Assembly: GCF_019880385.1 (NCBI RefSeq)
Contig: NZ_CP082273.1
Span: forward strand, 620,001-684,000
Direction of reading: 5' to 3'
Origin: Nocardioides coralli
Lineage (GTDB): Bacteria > Actinomycetota > Actinomycetes > Propionibacteriales > Nocardioidaceae
Length of the DNA stretch: 64,000 nucleotides
The stretch's first letter is position 1. Each line of letters begins with the position of its first letter. The translations under genes and the position numbers were made by a program. The notes under the pieces are model-generated. The model saw nothing but the letters and a program-made list of their open reading frames with translations, was not told the DNA's origin and made no database searches. Of this stretch, positions 1 through 7,540 are shown piece after piece.

Positions 1-1014
1 CTCGATAACCAGGTCGAGGTTGGCGTGCTCGCGCCACACAGTGCTGTGGTCGACTGGGGCCAAACGGCGTCCGCACAACAATTCGACGAGCGGCTGCATT
101 GCCCTCGGGCGGTGCTCGATCAGCCAGCCCAGCGTGTTCGAGTGGAACAGCTCCTGAGCCGCCTGCGACATGCTCCACAACAGGTCACCGGACAACGCGT
201 CAAAGAGAGGCGCTACCTGCTCGAGGAGGCTCGGCTCCTCACCATCGGCGCTGTCGATGAGCTCCCGCACCCTCGACGGGGCCTGAGCATCAGCCTCGAG
301 CCCGGTGAAGTCGCGGTACGACAGGTAGCGCACCGGGTTGGCAGAGCCCGGCTTGAAGAGGTGGGAGACGTCGAGGCCTGCCCAACGCTGTCGTTGGGCA
401 TCGATCTCGCCGGAGAAGCCGACCCGGTGCTCCCAACCTGGCTCGTGGCAGGACTCCCAGGCGGTGGGCCGGTACGCCTCCCGGACCTCTCCGCCCGCGA
501 CGGCGAGGACGAGGCTGATGCCGGGGAGGCGTTCCCGGTTGAGCACCCACCAGTGGCGCGTTGCGTCGTACAGCTCCTCGGGGGTGATCGCGGGGTGCCA
601 CGCCTGGCTGATGCGGAGCACGAGGATGGTCTCGCCGGAGGTGTGTAGTGACGGTGGCGAAGCTGTCGCGGGTGTACGCACCTCGTCCACTGTCGCGTAG
701 CGGACCGGGTTGGCAGCGCCAGGCTTGAAGAGGTGTCGGACGTCGTACCCGAGCCAGTCGGCCGCGTCAGGAGCGACCTTTCCCTCGAAGCCGTAGCGGT
801 ACGGCTCGCCCGCTGGCCACCGGTCCCAGGCGTAAGGCTCGAACGCGGCGACGACTCGTCCGTGCGCGACGGCTAGAACGCGCTCGACCTGCTCTGCCTT
901 CTCCAACTTCGTCCGCCACCAGTGGCGGGTGACGGCGTAAACCTCGTCGTCGGTCATGCTCGGAGACCACGACTGTGAGATGCGGAGCAGGAGAACGGAC
1001 TGATCGGCCGGCAT
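1..1014 (-). CDS. Tandem-domain protein with PD-(D/E)XK-like C-terminus (3' end outside window)
   Basis: Open from an ATG at 1014 to the left edge without a stop. Residues about 7-107 and 130-228 are two copies of one roughly 100-residue domain: both begin with a VLxLRISQxWxPxxT core followed by TRHWW, and both end in HLFKPGxANPVRY. After a linker, QELFHSNTLGWLIEH resembles the opening of PDDEXK_4-type nuclease-like domains, and the last visible residues (NLDLVIE) would fit the metal-binding Asp strand; the expected ExK lies outside the window. An AAGGAG ribosome site precedes the start. Function is inferred as nucleic-acid processing in a defence-type neighbourhood. The duplication itself is plain in the sequence; the nuclease assignment is tentative. 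Confidence 0.7.
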   Translation of the reverse strand, partial: MPADQSVLLLRISQSWSPSMTDDEVYAVTRHWWRTKLEKAEQVERVLAVAHGRVVAAFEPYAWDRWPAGEPYRYGFEGKVAPDAADWLGYDVRHLFKPGAANPVRYATVDEVRTPATASPPSLHTSGETILVLRISQAWHPAITPEELYDATRHWWVLNRERLPGISLVLAVAGGEVREAYRPTAWESCHEPGWEHRVGFSGEIDAQRQRWAGLDVSHLFKPGSANPVRYLSYRDFTGLEADAQAPSRVRELIDSADGEEPSLLEQVAPLFDALSGDLLWSMSQAAQELFHSNTLGWLIEHRPRAMQPLVELLCGRRLAPVDHSTVWREHANLDLVIE

Positions 1015-1087
1015 GGCGACTCCTTCGGCGGGGTGGGCGCTGTGCACACGCTAGGACAACCTGGCCACGCCCAGAGGTGAGTCGACT

Positions 1088-1093
1088 TACCCT
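1088..1093 (+). promoter_or_regulatory. Putative -10 box TACCCT, leaderless start
   Basis: TACCCT ends 6 nt before the GTG at 1100 and there is no Shine-Dalgarno sequence, so transcription would begin at or next to the start codon. The same layout recurs at many genes in this window, which is the main support. Confidence 0.4.
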
Positions 1094-1099
1094 GCGACG

Positions 1100-1831
1100 G
1101 TGATCAACGATGTCTTGGGCCACGTCTGGCTGAACACCCAGGATGGGCCCGCGGGCAAGTGGCGACTGCCCACCGCGGAACCGGCGTCAGTCGGCCGCGC
1201 ACCTGGTCATGGCCTGGTGATTCCGAACTCGTGGGTGCCGAGGAACCTGTGCCGGTTCGTCCCGGCCCCCATGGGATGGATCGTGCAGCTCGGCTCTCGC
1301 GCGCGGGTCCGCGTGGTCAACGAGTTCGTCGGCGACCACGTCTTCGGCTGCCACGCGCTGATCGCGTTGCAGGAGGGCAAGTCGACGCTGACCTTCCCCG
1401 AGCTTGACGAGCTCATCCAGCTTGGTGTGGTCATCCAGTCGCTCCCGCTGGTCGATCCTCACACCGAGGAGCTCGCGTGGGACGTGCCGGAGCTGCAGGA
1501 CGCGCGCGACCCCGGGGAGGTGAGCAGCACCAGATACGGCGCCCACCGCCTGAACCTGACGACGACCCAGCGGCAGCGGATTGCGGCCACGTTCCGGTGG
1601 CTCCTGGTCGGCGAGCCCGCCCCGGCCAATCTGCTGTCCGCGGCCGCCTCTGCCCTCGGCATCGGGCAGCCGGCGTTGACGAAAACGGTGCTTGCGGTCC
1701 GTGACCGGGTCAACGAAGAGCGGTGGCTGAACCTCGAAAGCTTGGACCAGCTCGGTCACTACCTGTGCCACCTCACCCGAACTATCACCATCGACGACCT
1801 CCCCGCTGACCTCGCGCCCCGGTGGAGGTAA
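1100..1831 (+). CDS. Conserved actinobacterial protein, possibly FHA-like
   Basis: A 243-residue protein without signal peptide or membrane segment. The N-terminal half (NSWVPRNLCRFVPAPMGW, then QLGSRARVRV and LIALQEG) has the strand-rich look of an FHA-like fold: a residue run around an R followed by a GW strand and a SRxR turn. The C-terminal 80 residues (from LTTTQRQRIAATF) are helical and resemble a helix-turn-helix-like bundle. I do not recognise a named family with certainty. The GTG start is preceded by a TACCCT -10 box at 6 nt, which suggests a leaderless message. It stands alone, 78 bp before the ARPP-1 gene on the same strand. Confidence 0.6.
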   Translation: MINDVLGHVWLNTQDGPAGKWRLPTAEPASVGRAPGHGLVIPNSWVPRNLCRFVPAPMGWIVQLGSRARVRVVNEFVGDHVFGCHALIALQEGKSTLTFPELDELIQLGVVIQSLPLVDPHTEELAWDVPELQDARDPGEVSSTRYGAHRLNLTTTQRQRIAATFRWLLVGEPAPANLLSAAASALGIGQPALTKTVLAVRDRVNEERWLNLESLDQLGHYLCHLTRTITIDDLPADLAPRWR

Positions 1832-1909
1832 GTCGAGTCACCCTCCCAATGACGGTCCACTTGTCACAGTCCTCCCGCCGGACACAACGCCGGCGAATGG
1901 GAGGCAACG

Positions 1910-2755
1910 ATGAACACACTGCACGTAGGTCGCGGGATCACCCGGGGCGCGATGACGGTCTTCCCGCTGTGGGCGGACCGAGCCGGCTGGAGCCGGTACA
2001 CGACGAGCGCGAAGACGCTCGACATCAGCGAGGCCGACAACGGGCCCGACGTCGGTCAGCTCATGGTGGGCAACCACGGTGACCGGCCGGTGCTGGTGCT
2101 CGAAGGCCAGCTGTTCGAGGGTGGCTGGCAGCACCGGATGGCTACCCTGTCGGTCATGGTCGGTGTCCACCAGCGGATGCCGGTCGACGTCGCGTGCGTC
2201 GAGCAGGGCCGCTGGGCGGGGTCGACCCGACAGACCAGCCGGGGGCGGCGCGCGACGCCGTACCTTCGGGACGCCGTCCGCGGGGGAGGCGACGTCCAGC
2301 GCACGGTCTGGAGCCGGGTCGCCGAGCACACCGCCGGCACCACCAACGACACCGACTCGTTCGTGCGTCACCTGGACGGGACGACGGTCGACACCTCCGC
2401 CTTCCGGGCGCTGCCCGGCCAGGTCGGGGTGCTGATCGGGCTCGGCGGTCAGCCCTACGTCGCCGAGGTGTTCGACTCCACGATCACGCTGCGCCGAGAG
2501 TTCCGGGCGATCATCGACGCCGCCGCCCTCGACGCGCGGTTCGCACCCGAGGTCGCGACGCCGGGTCGGCGGGCCCGTCGCTTCCTCGGAAGGGCTGAGC
2601 TGGTCCACGACCGCTACGTGCAGGGTGCCGGGGTCGCCCAGCGCGGGGTCGGCGCGACCGAGCACGTCGACCGGGTCCGGCTCGAGTGGCAGGGCCGCGA
2701 CGTGCACACCCGGCTGAGCAACGTGCGCCACCCGATGCTGGCAGGTGTGCGATGA
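1910..2755 (+). CDS. ARPP-1 domain protein
   Basis: A 281-residue protein of the ARPP-1 type, the family named for its association with ADP-ribosylglycohydrolases (ARG) and rhodanese/phosphatase-superfamily domains. Typical features seen are the LMVGNHGDRPVLVLEGQ strand pair, the GGWQHRMATLSVMV segment, and the C-terminal GVGATEHVDRVR region. The biochemical role is not established; the family was predicted from genome context to work in NAD/ADP-ribose-linked metabolism. The start is set by a GGGAGG site at 1899-1904. Its TGA overlaps the ATG of the ARG-phosphatase gene by 4 bp (ATGA), so the two are almost certainly translated together and act in one pathway. Confidence 0.8.
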   Translation: MNTLHVGRGITRGAMTVFPLWADRAGWSRYTTSAKTLDISEADNGPDVGQLMVGNHGDRPVLVLEGQLFEGGWQHRMATLSVMVGVHQRMPVDVACVEQGRWAGSTRQTSRGRRATPYLRDAVRGGGDVQRTVWSRVAEHTAGTTNDTDSFVRHLDGTTVDTSAFRALPGQVGVLIGLGGQPYVAEVFDSTITLRREFRAIIDAAALDARFAPEVATPGRRARRFLGRAELVHDRYVQGAGVAQRGVGATEHVDRVRLEWQGRDVHTRLSNVRHPMLAGVR

Positions 2756-4236
2756 GGCTGACCTCGGCACAGATCGACCGGGCCTGCGGGGTGCTGCTGG
2801 CCTCGGCCGCGGGTGACGCACTGGGCGCCGGCTACGAGTTCGGGGCAGCGCCGTACGACGGGACGCCGGCGATGATCGGCGGCGGGCTCGGTGGCTTCGC
2901 CCCCGGCGAGTGGACCGACGACACCGCTCAGGCGGTGGCGATCGCCCGGGTGGCCGCGACCGGCGCGGACCTGCGCAGCGCAGAGGCGCTCGACGCTGTC
3001 GCGGACGGGTTCGCCGAGTGGTACGCCGGGGGGCCGGCCGACGTCGGTATCCAGACCAGCCAGGTGCTGCGCTTGGCGGGCCGATCGGCCACCGGCGCCG
3101 AGATGGCCGAGGCAGCGCGCCGGGTGCACGAGCAGAGCGGACGCTCCGCCGGCAACGGGTCGCTGATGCGGACCGGGCCGGTGGCGCTCGCCCACCTCGA
3201 CGACCCCGCCGCGCTGGTAGAGGCCGCCAAGGCCGTCAGCGCGCTCACCCACCACGACCCGCTGGCGCAGGAGGGAGCCGCGCTGTGGTGCCTGATGATC
3301 CGGCACGCGGTGCTGACGGGTGAGCTCCCGACGGCGGCGCAGGCCCTGGCCGAGCTCGAGGATGCCGGGGGTTTCGAGGCTCGCTCCGCTCGCACCTCAA
3401 CCACCGGCGACATCGACTGGGCGGCGCTGCTCGCGGAGGCGGAGGCCAACCCGCCCTCGGCGTTCGCGCAGAACGGATGGGTCGTGGGCGCGCTGCAGGC
3501 GGCGTGGTCGGCGATCGTCCACACACCGGTGCCCGAGGTGATGCCGTGCCGGCAGCTCCAGGACGCGCTCGCCACCGCAATCGGCATCGGCCACGACACT
3601 GACACGGTCGCCGCGATCGCCGGTGCGCTGCTCGGGGCCCGGTGGGGTGCCAGCGCCGTACCGCTGGCGTGGGTGTCGATGCTGCACGGCTGGGGTGCCC
3701 CTAGCGGGCAGGCGCTGGTCGAGCTCGCGACGCGCACCGTGGCGCCTCGCCCGGGTCACTGGCCTGACGTCGACCGGATGGACTACGCGGACTACGACTA
3801 CCACCGGGCGTTCGTGCCCCACCCGACTGTCGAGCACGTGTGGATCGGCGGGGCGACGGCGCTCGACGACCTGCCCGACACCATCGATGTCGTCGTGAGC
3901 CTGTGCCGGGTCGGGCGGACCCAGGTGGTCGGTCGCGAGCACGTGCAGGTGCGCCTCATCGACACCGAGCCCGCCGACAACCCGAACGTCGACTGGGTCA
4001 TCGACGACGCCGCGCGGACCGTGCTGCGGCTGCGCGACGAGGGCAAGCGGGTCTACCTGCACTGCGCGGCTGCCCAGAGCCGCACGCCCACGGTGGCCGC
4101 GCGTGTGGCGGTGCTGGAGGGGGCGTCGCTCGAGGACGCCCTGACTCAGGTGACGGCGGCGCTGCCTGCTGCCTCGCCGCGGCGGTTCTTCGTCGAGGCG
4201 CTCGAGAGCCTCGCGAGTGCGCGCCGTACGTCCTAG
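2752..4236 (+). CDS. ADP-ribosylglycohydrolase fused to dual-specificity-type phosphatase
   Basis: A 494-residue two-domain enzyme. Residues about 8-330 are an ARG (DraG-like) fold: SAAGDALGAGYEF, the Mg-binding WTDDTAQ, GNGSLMRTGP and the second metal site GHDTDTVAAIAGALLGARWG are all present, so hydrolysis of an ADP-ribosyl or related N-glycosidic bond is expected. Residues about 350-490 are a cysteine phosphatase domain with the signature HCAAAQSRT near residue 435. The fusion partner and the coupled ARPP-1 gene match a known association for NAD-derived metabolites; the substrate is unknown. A dispersed repeat at 3365-3408 is read through in frame and adds about 15 residues (GGFEARSARTSTTG) to the ARG domain. 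The ATG at 2752 is chosen for the ATGA overlap. Confidence 0.88.
   Translation: MRLTSAQIDRACGVLLASAAGDALGAGYEFGAAPYDGTPAMIGGGLGGFAPGEWTDDTAQAVAIARVAATGADLRSAEALDAVADGFAEWYAGGPADVGIQTSQVLRLAGRSATGAEMAEAARRVHEQSGRSAGNGSLMRTGPVALAHLDDPAALVEAAKAVSALTHHDPLAQEGAALWCLMIRHAVLTGELPTAAQALAELEDAGGFEARSARTSTTGDIDWAALLAEAEANPPSAFAQNGWVVGALQAAWSAIVHTPVPEVMPCRQLQDALATAIGIGHDTDTVAAIAGALLGARWGASAVPLAWVSMLHGWGAPSGQALVELATRTVAPRPGHWPDVDRMDYADYDYHRAFVPHPTVEHVWIGGATALDDLPDTIDVVVSLCRVGRTQVVGREHVQVRLIDTEPADNPNVDWVIDDAARTVLRLRDEGKRVYLHCAAAQSRTPTVAARVAVLEGASLEDALTQVTAALPAASPRRFFVEALESLASARRTS
3365..3408 (+). repeat. REP-like dispersed repeat inside the ARG gene
   Basis: The segment GGGGGTTTCGAGGCTCG followed by CTCGCACCTCAACCACCGG matches the element at 19530-19577. 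It is carried in frame within the ARG coding sequence and is translated. Confidence 0.6.
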
Positions 4237-4847
4237 GAGCGGAACTCGTAAGTGGTCTCGGCGGTCGGGGCGATGCTGGTGATCAGCTGGTCGTAGAACA
4301 CCGCGGTCTGCTCCTCGAGCAGGTCCTGGTTCGACTCGATGTAGGTGTCACGGGCGTCGTCGTTCAGGATCTCGTTGACCATCTCGACCTTGTCGACGTC
4401 CGGGGTGACCCAGCTCAGGGGCCCGTCCTCCTCGACGGCCACCCTGAAGGTCGGCTCGTCGTACCCGATGAAGATGAACTCGGGGACGGAGACCTGGTAC
4501 TTGTCCTCACCGGTCCGGGTCACCGTGACCTCAGCGCCGTCGATGCCGAGCTTGGCGTCGAAGTTGTACTGGAGGAAGACCGTCTCGGCGCTGCCCGGGA
4601 TGGACTGCCCGAACACCTCACGGCTCTCGGTCTTGTCGGTGATTCCCTGGATCCCGAGGCTCAGCAGGGAGACTTCCTGCGTCCGCTCGATGGCGCGGAT
4701 CACCTGCGAGTCGTTGGTCTCGGACTGGATCCCGAAGGGTGAGAGCCATCCGAGGCTCTTCGCCACGGAGAAGACGCCGAGTGAGACGACGAATGTCAGG
4801 AGGAGGGGCAGGAGGCGCAGTGCCGACCTGGTCAGCCGTCGTGTCAT
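4233..4847 (-). CDS. DUF4230-like single-pass membrane or exported protein
   Basis: A 204-residue protein. Residues 1-35 carry basic residues (MTRRLTR) followed by one hydrophobic segment (LLPLLLTFVVSLGVF), so it is anchored with the bulk outside or is exported. The remainder has the ERTQEVSLLSLGIQG helix and the C-terminal helical LLEEQTAVFYDQL segment seen in DUF4230 proteins. Function is unknown. The ATG at 4847 starts right before the signal-anchor; an earlier in-frame start would add an unlikely 63 residues. The stop shares bases with the stop of the convergent ARG-phosphatase gene. The 214 bp upstream hold no gene I can support. Confidence 0.65.
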   Translation of the reverse strand: MTRRLTRSALRLLPLLLTFVVSLGVFSVAKSLGWLSPFGIQSETNDSQVIRAIERTQEVSLLSLGIQGITDKTESREVFGQSIPGSAETVFLQYNFDAKLGIDGAEVTVTRTGEDKYQVSVPEFIFIGYDEPTFRVAVEEDGPLSWVTPDVDKVEMVNEILNDDARDTYIESNQDLLEEQTAVFYDQLITSIAPTAETTYEFRS

Positions 4848-5062
4848 GAGAAGTCCCGAGCCTTGTGGTGTCGTGATGCAGAGTATGGCGGGCGGTTGAT
4901 CACCGCCGGGGTGAACGCTACTTGCCGATGTCTCGAGCCGGGGGCCTTTCGGCACAGTGCATCGACGCGCGCCAGATCGCGCCGGTGGGCTCGCACCGAC
5001 TCCCCCCGTGTTGTCAGCCCCGTCGACTACTGTCACGCAAGGATCGACTCTCGGGAGGAAAC

Positions 5063-6040
5063 ATGAGCGACTTCGAGATCCGCTATGACCGCCGTGTCTC
5101 GGACGATCTGCTGGCTCACTTTCGCCCCAAGGGCGTGGCCGCCTCGCTGACCCGCATGGTCACCAAGCGCGCGCTCTATCCTCTCGACCTGCAGTTCCGC
5201 AGGTCACCCAAGTCCGGCGCAGAGCACGCCACGCTCTACACGGGGCTCACGGCGGTGCTCAACCTCCACCGCACCAAGGACGGACTGAAGCTGAGCGGCC
5301 ACCAGACCTGGACCGGCAAGGGTCACGGCTTCGACCAAGACTGGCGCAAGACTGCGCCGGTCGACACCTGGCGTGAGCGCTGGCACGACGTCGAGCTCTA
5401 CCTCGAGCGCGTCATCCCGGTCGCCACGAAGAACCACGGCGTCACCGAGGGAGCTGTGCAGGCGGCCGTCAGCTCGGGCACGAGTCGCAAGCGCGTCATG
5501 CTCGACCGCGAGGTGGTGCCCCACTTCCGCGACAAGAAGACGAAGGAGCGGATGCTCAGGGACTGCCGGCGCCCCATCCTGGACGTCCTGCACCGACACG
5601 ACTTCGGGCCGGGGAAGGTTCCCACGAACTTCGGAGCGGAGTGCGACCTCCTCGCGCTCGAGGCCAGCGGCGAAGTGCTCGCCATCGAGGTCAAGCCGCT
5701 CGCGGGCGGTGGGGTCCCGTGGGTGGCCGCTCAAGCGACCATGTATGCCCGGGTGCTCCAGACGTGGATCGACGAGGACGGTCACGCGCTCGCGCGGGAA
5801 GTCCTGGGCGACACACTCCGTCAACGCCGCGAGCTCGGGCTCTGCCCCAAGACTGACGTGACGCTGCCCGGTCGACTGTCGGTGCGGCCCGTCGTGGCTC
5901 TCCAGCGTGGCGCCACCCAGAAGCTGAAGGACCGCATGCTTGCGGTGCGCGATGCCTTGAACGCCGCCGACCTCGGGGTCCCGGACGTGCGCGTCTACGA
6001 GGTCTCGATCACCGGGGACTTGAAGGAGCTTGCCGGATGA
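5063..6040 (+). CDS. PD-(D/E)XK-like nuclease family protein
   Basis: A 325-residue soluble protein. Around residues 190-215 it has FGAECDLLALEASGE and then LAIEVKP, the D...ExK arrangement of PD-(D/E)XK nuclease folds, followed by a helix rich in A and Q (WVAAQATMYARVLQTW). It is likely a DNA- or RNA-cleaving enzyme or a relative; no specific family is recognised. A strong GGGAGG site at 5053-5057 fixes the ATG at 5063. Its TGA overlaps the ATG of the next gene, also a PD-(D/E)XK protein, so the two were an expressed pair before the second was broken. Confidence 0.72.
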   Translation: MSDFEIRYDRRVSDDLLAHFRPKGVAASLTRMVTKRALYPLDLQFRRSPKSGAEHATLYTGLTAVLNLHRTKDGLKLSGHQTWTGKGHGFDQDWRKTAPVDTWRERWHDVELYLERVIPVATKNHGVTEGAVQAAVSSGTSRKRVMLDREVVPHFRDKKTKERMLRDCRRPILDVLHRHDFGPGKVPTNFGAECDLLALEASGEVLAIEVKPLAGGGVPWVAAQATMYARVLQTWIDEDGHALAREVLGDTLRQRRELGLCPKTDVTLPGRLSVRPVVALQRGATQKLKDRMLAVRDALNAADLGVPDVRVYEVSITGDLKELAG

Positions 6041-7239
6041 CCGGCGCCTTCGTGCTGGCCGAGCGAGCAAGAGCAGCGCGATGGAAGAACTCGACAACAT
6101 CGCTCCCCGACGAGGCCCGGCTCCCGGCGCCGTACGTCGGGTAGGACGGTCTCAGCGGCACCACTGACCATGACTTCTGCCTCCCGCCTGAGCATGCCGC
6201 CCTCACGTTGTTGCCCGACGTTCGCAGCACAGCGCTCCGCGTCTTCGAGGAGCTGGGTATTCCCTGGCACGCGGGAGTCGGGAACGGACCCAGCAACCAC
6301 CTTCTGTCGTCGCAGGTCCAGTGCGTCAACGCACTCGCTCGCATGGTCGACGACCCCACGAGGATCGCCAGGGCCTTCGCGTCCGTGATCGAGGTCGGCG
6401 AGGTCCTCGAGATCGAACCCGGACGCTTCCTGACCTTCGAGTACATCGGGCCCACCGACTTCTTCGGCGAGTCCGTCACCGGCTCGAGGACTCGAGGTGC
6501 GAGGTGCACGAGCGTGGACGCAGCGTTCCTCCACCGAACCCCTGACGGGGTCGTCGAGCTTGTCCTGGTGGAGTGGAAGTACACGGAGTCGTACGGGCAG
6601 CGGAAGCCCGACAGGCGAAGGGACGAGGTCCGTGCCGGACGCTACAAGCCATTCGTCGAGGACCCGTCGGGGCCGGTTCGGAGCGACGTGCTGCCGTTCG
6701 AGCTGCTCCTGGACGAGCCCTTCTACCAGCTGGTCCGCCAGCAGCTGCTCGCCCACGAGCTGGAGCGGGCGGGCGCCGAGGGCGCCCAACGCGTGCGCGT
6801 GGTCCACGTGCTACCTCGTGGCAACGACGCGTATCAAGCCTCGTTGACCCGGCCCGAGCACCGAGCACTGGGCGCGTCCGTCAGCGAGGTCTGGCAGCGG
6901 CTCATCCGGGTGCCCGACAGGTTCGCAAGCTTGGACGCGTCCGCCTTCCACGACCCGGCGGTCACGTCACGGGAGTACGCGCTGCGCTACGGGAACCGCG
7001 CAGCCCATGATCGCCGGGGACTCCTCGAGGCGATGGGCGCCGACGACGACTCGGGGGTGGAGGACCGCCTCTACGTCGATGTGGACTTCGACGGCGACGT
7101 GCAGCTGCATCAGGACGGCGTGGAGCTCATCGTGGGTCGGGCCGGCACCTTCGTCGCGTACCCGTTCCTGATCGAGGAGCTGTTCGAGCTGGCACCTCAG
7201 CTCGCAGCCGAGGCGGAGCAGCTCGCGCGCGACGACTGA
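6037..7239 (+). pseudogene. PGN_0703-like PD-(D/E)XK nuclease gene interrupted by in-frame TAG
   Basis: Reading starts at an ATG overlapping the upstream stop (ATGA) and gives 35 residues ending ...LPAPYVG, then TAG at 6142-6144. The same frame runs on without another stop to 7239 and encodes typical family sequence: YDFCLP-like HDFCLPPEHA, LLPDVRS, PSNHLLSSQVQCVNAL, then the catalytic SVDAAF strand and LVEWKYTESYG (ExK). No frame change is needed; a single sense codon at 6142 would restore a 400-residue protein. There is no good start just after the TAG; the first possible one is a TTG at 6208 that would lose conserved N-terminal residues. It is either a true nonsense mutation, an error in the sequence, or amber readthrough. 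Confidence 0.8.
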
Positions 7240-7356
7240 TCGGCCCTGAACCGCACCGTTGTCGCCCAGGAGAGGCACGGGCAGCTCCTCCCGGTTGTCG
7301 GTGGCCGTCTGTAGCGTCGTCACGTCGGGCCGCACGGGTCCGCGGAACGGGGAGTC

Positions 7357-7470
7357 ATGGCGCGCTGGGAGTGCGACTACTGCGGCAGTGAAGGGACGTC
7401 CTCCGACGACGAGTGTGTCGAGATGAACCCGTGCCCCAACTGTGGCGAGCCGGTCATGGAGGTGCGGTGA
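7357..7470 (+). CDS. Zinc-ribbon microprotein, 37 residues
   Basis: ATG at 7357 with a GGGGAG ribosome site at 7348-7353, ending at TGA 7468-7470. The product holds two CxxC pairs (ECDYCGSEG and NPCPNCGEP) separated by 16 residues, a treble-clef or rubredoxin-like zinc ribbon with an acidic insert between the knuckles. Such small ribbons bind nucleic acid or protein partners, but nothing here tells which. It lies between the broken nuclease gene and the DUF6884/GIY-YIG gene, on their strand, with 71 bp to the next start. Confidence 0.65.
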   Translation: MARWECDYCGSEGTSSDDECVEMNPCPNCGEPVMEVR

Positions 7471-7540
7471 CCTGATCGGCCATGTTGCCGGCGAAGAAGC
7501 GGGTCTGGCGAATGATTGGTTGCATGGCCACCCTGTATCC

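Noticed and set aside
25..648. 207-residue open frame on the plus strand
   Set aside because: Opposite strand of the tandem-domain gene, whose internal repeat shows the minus strand is the coding one.
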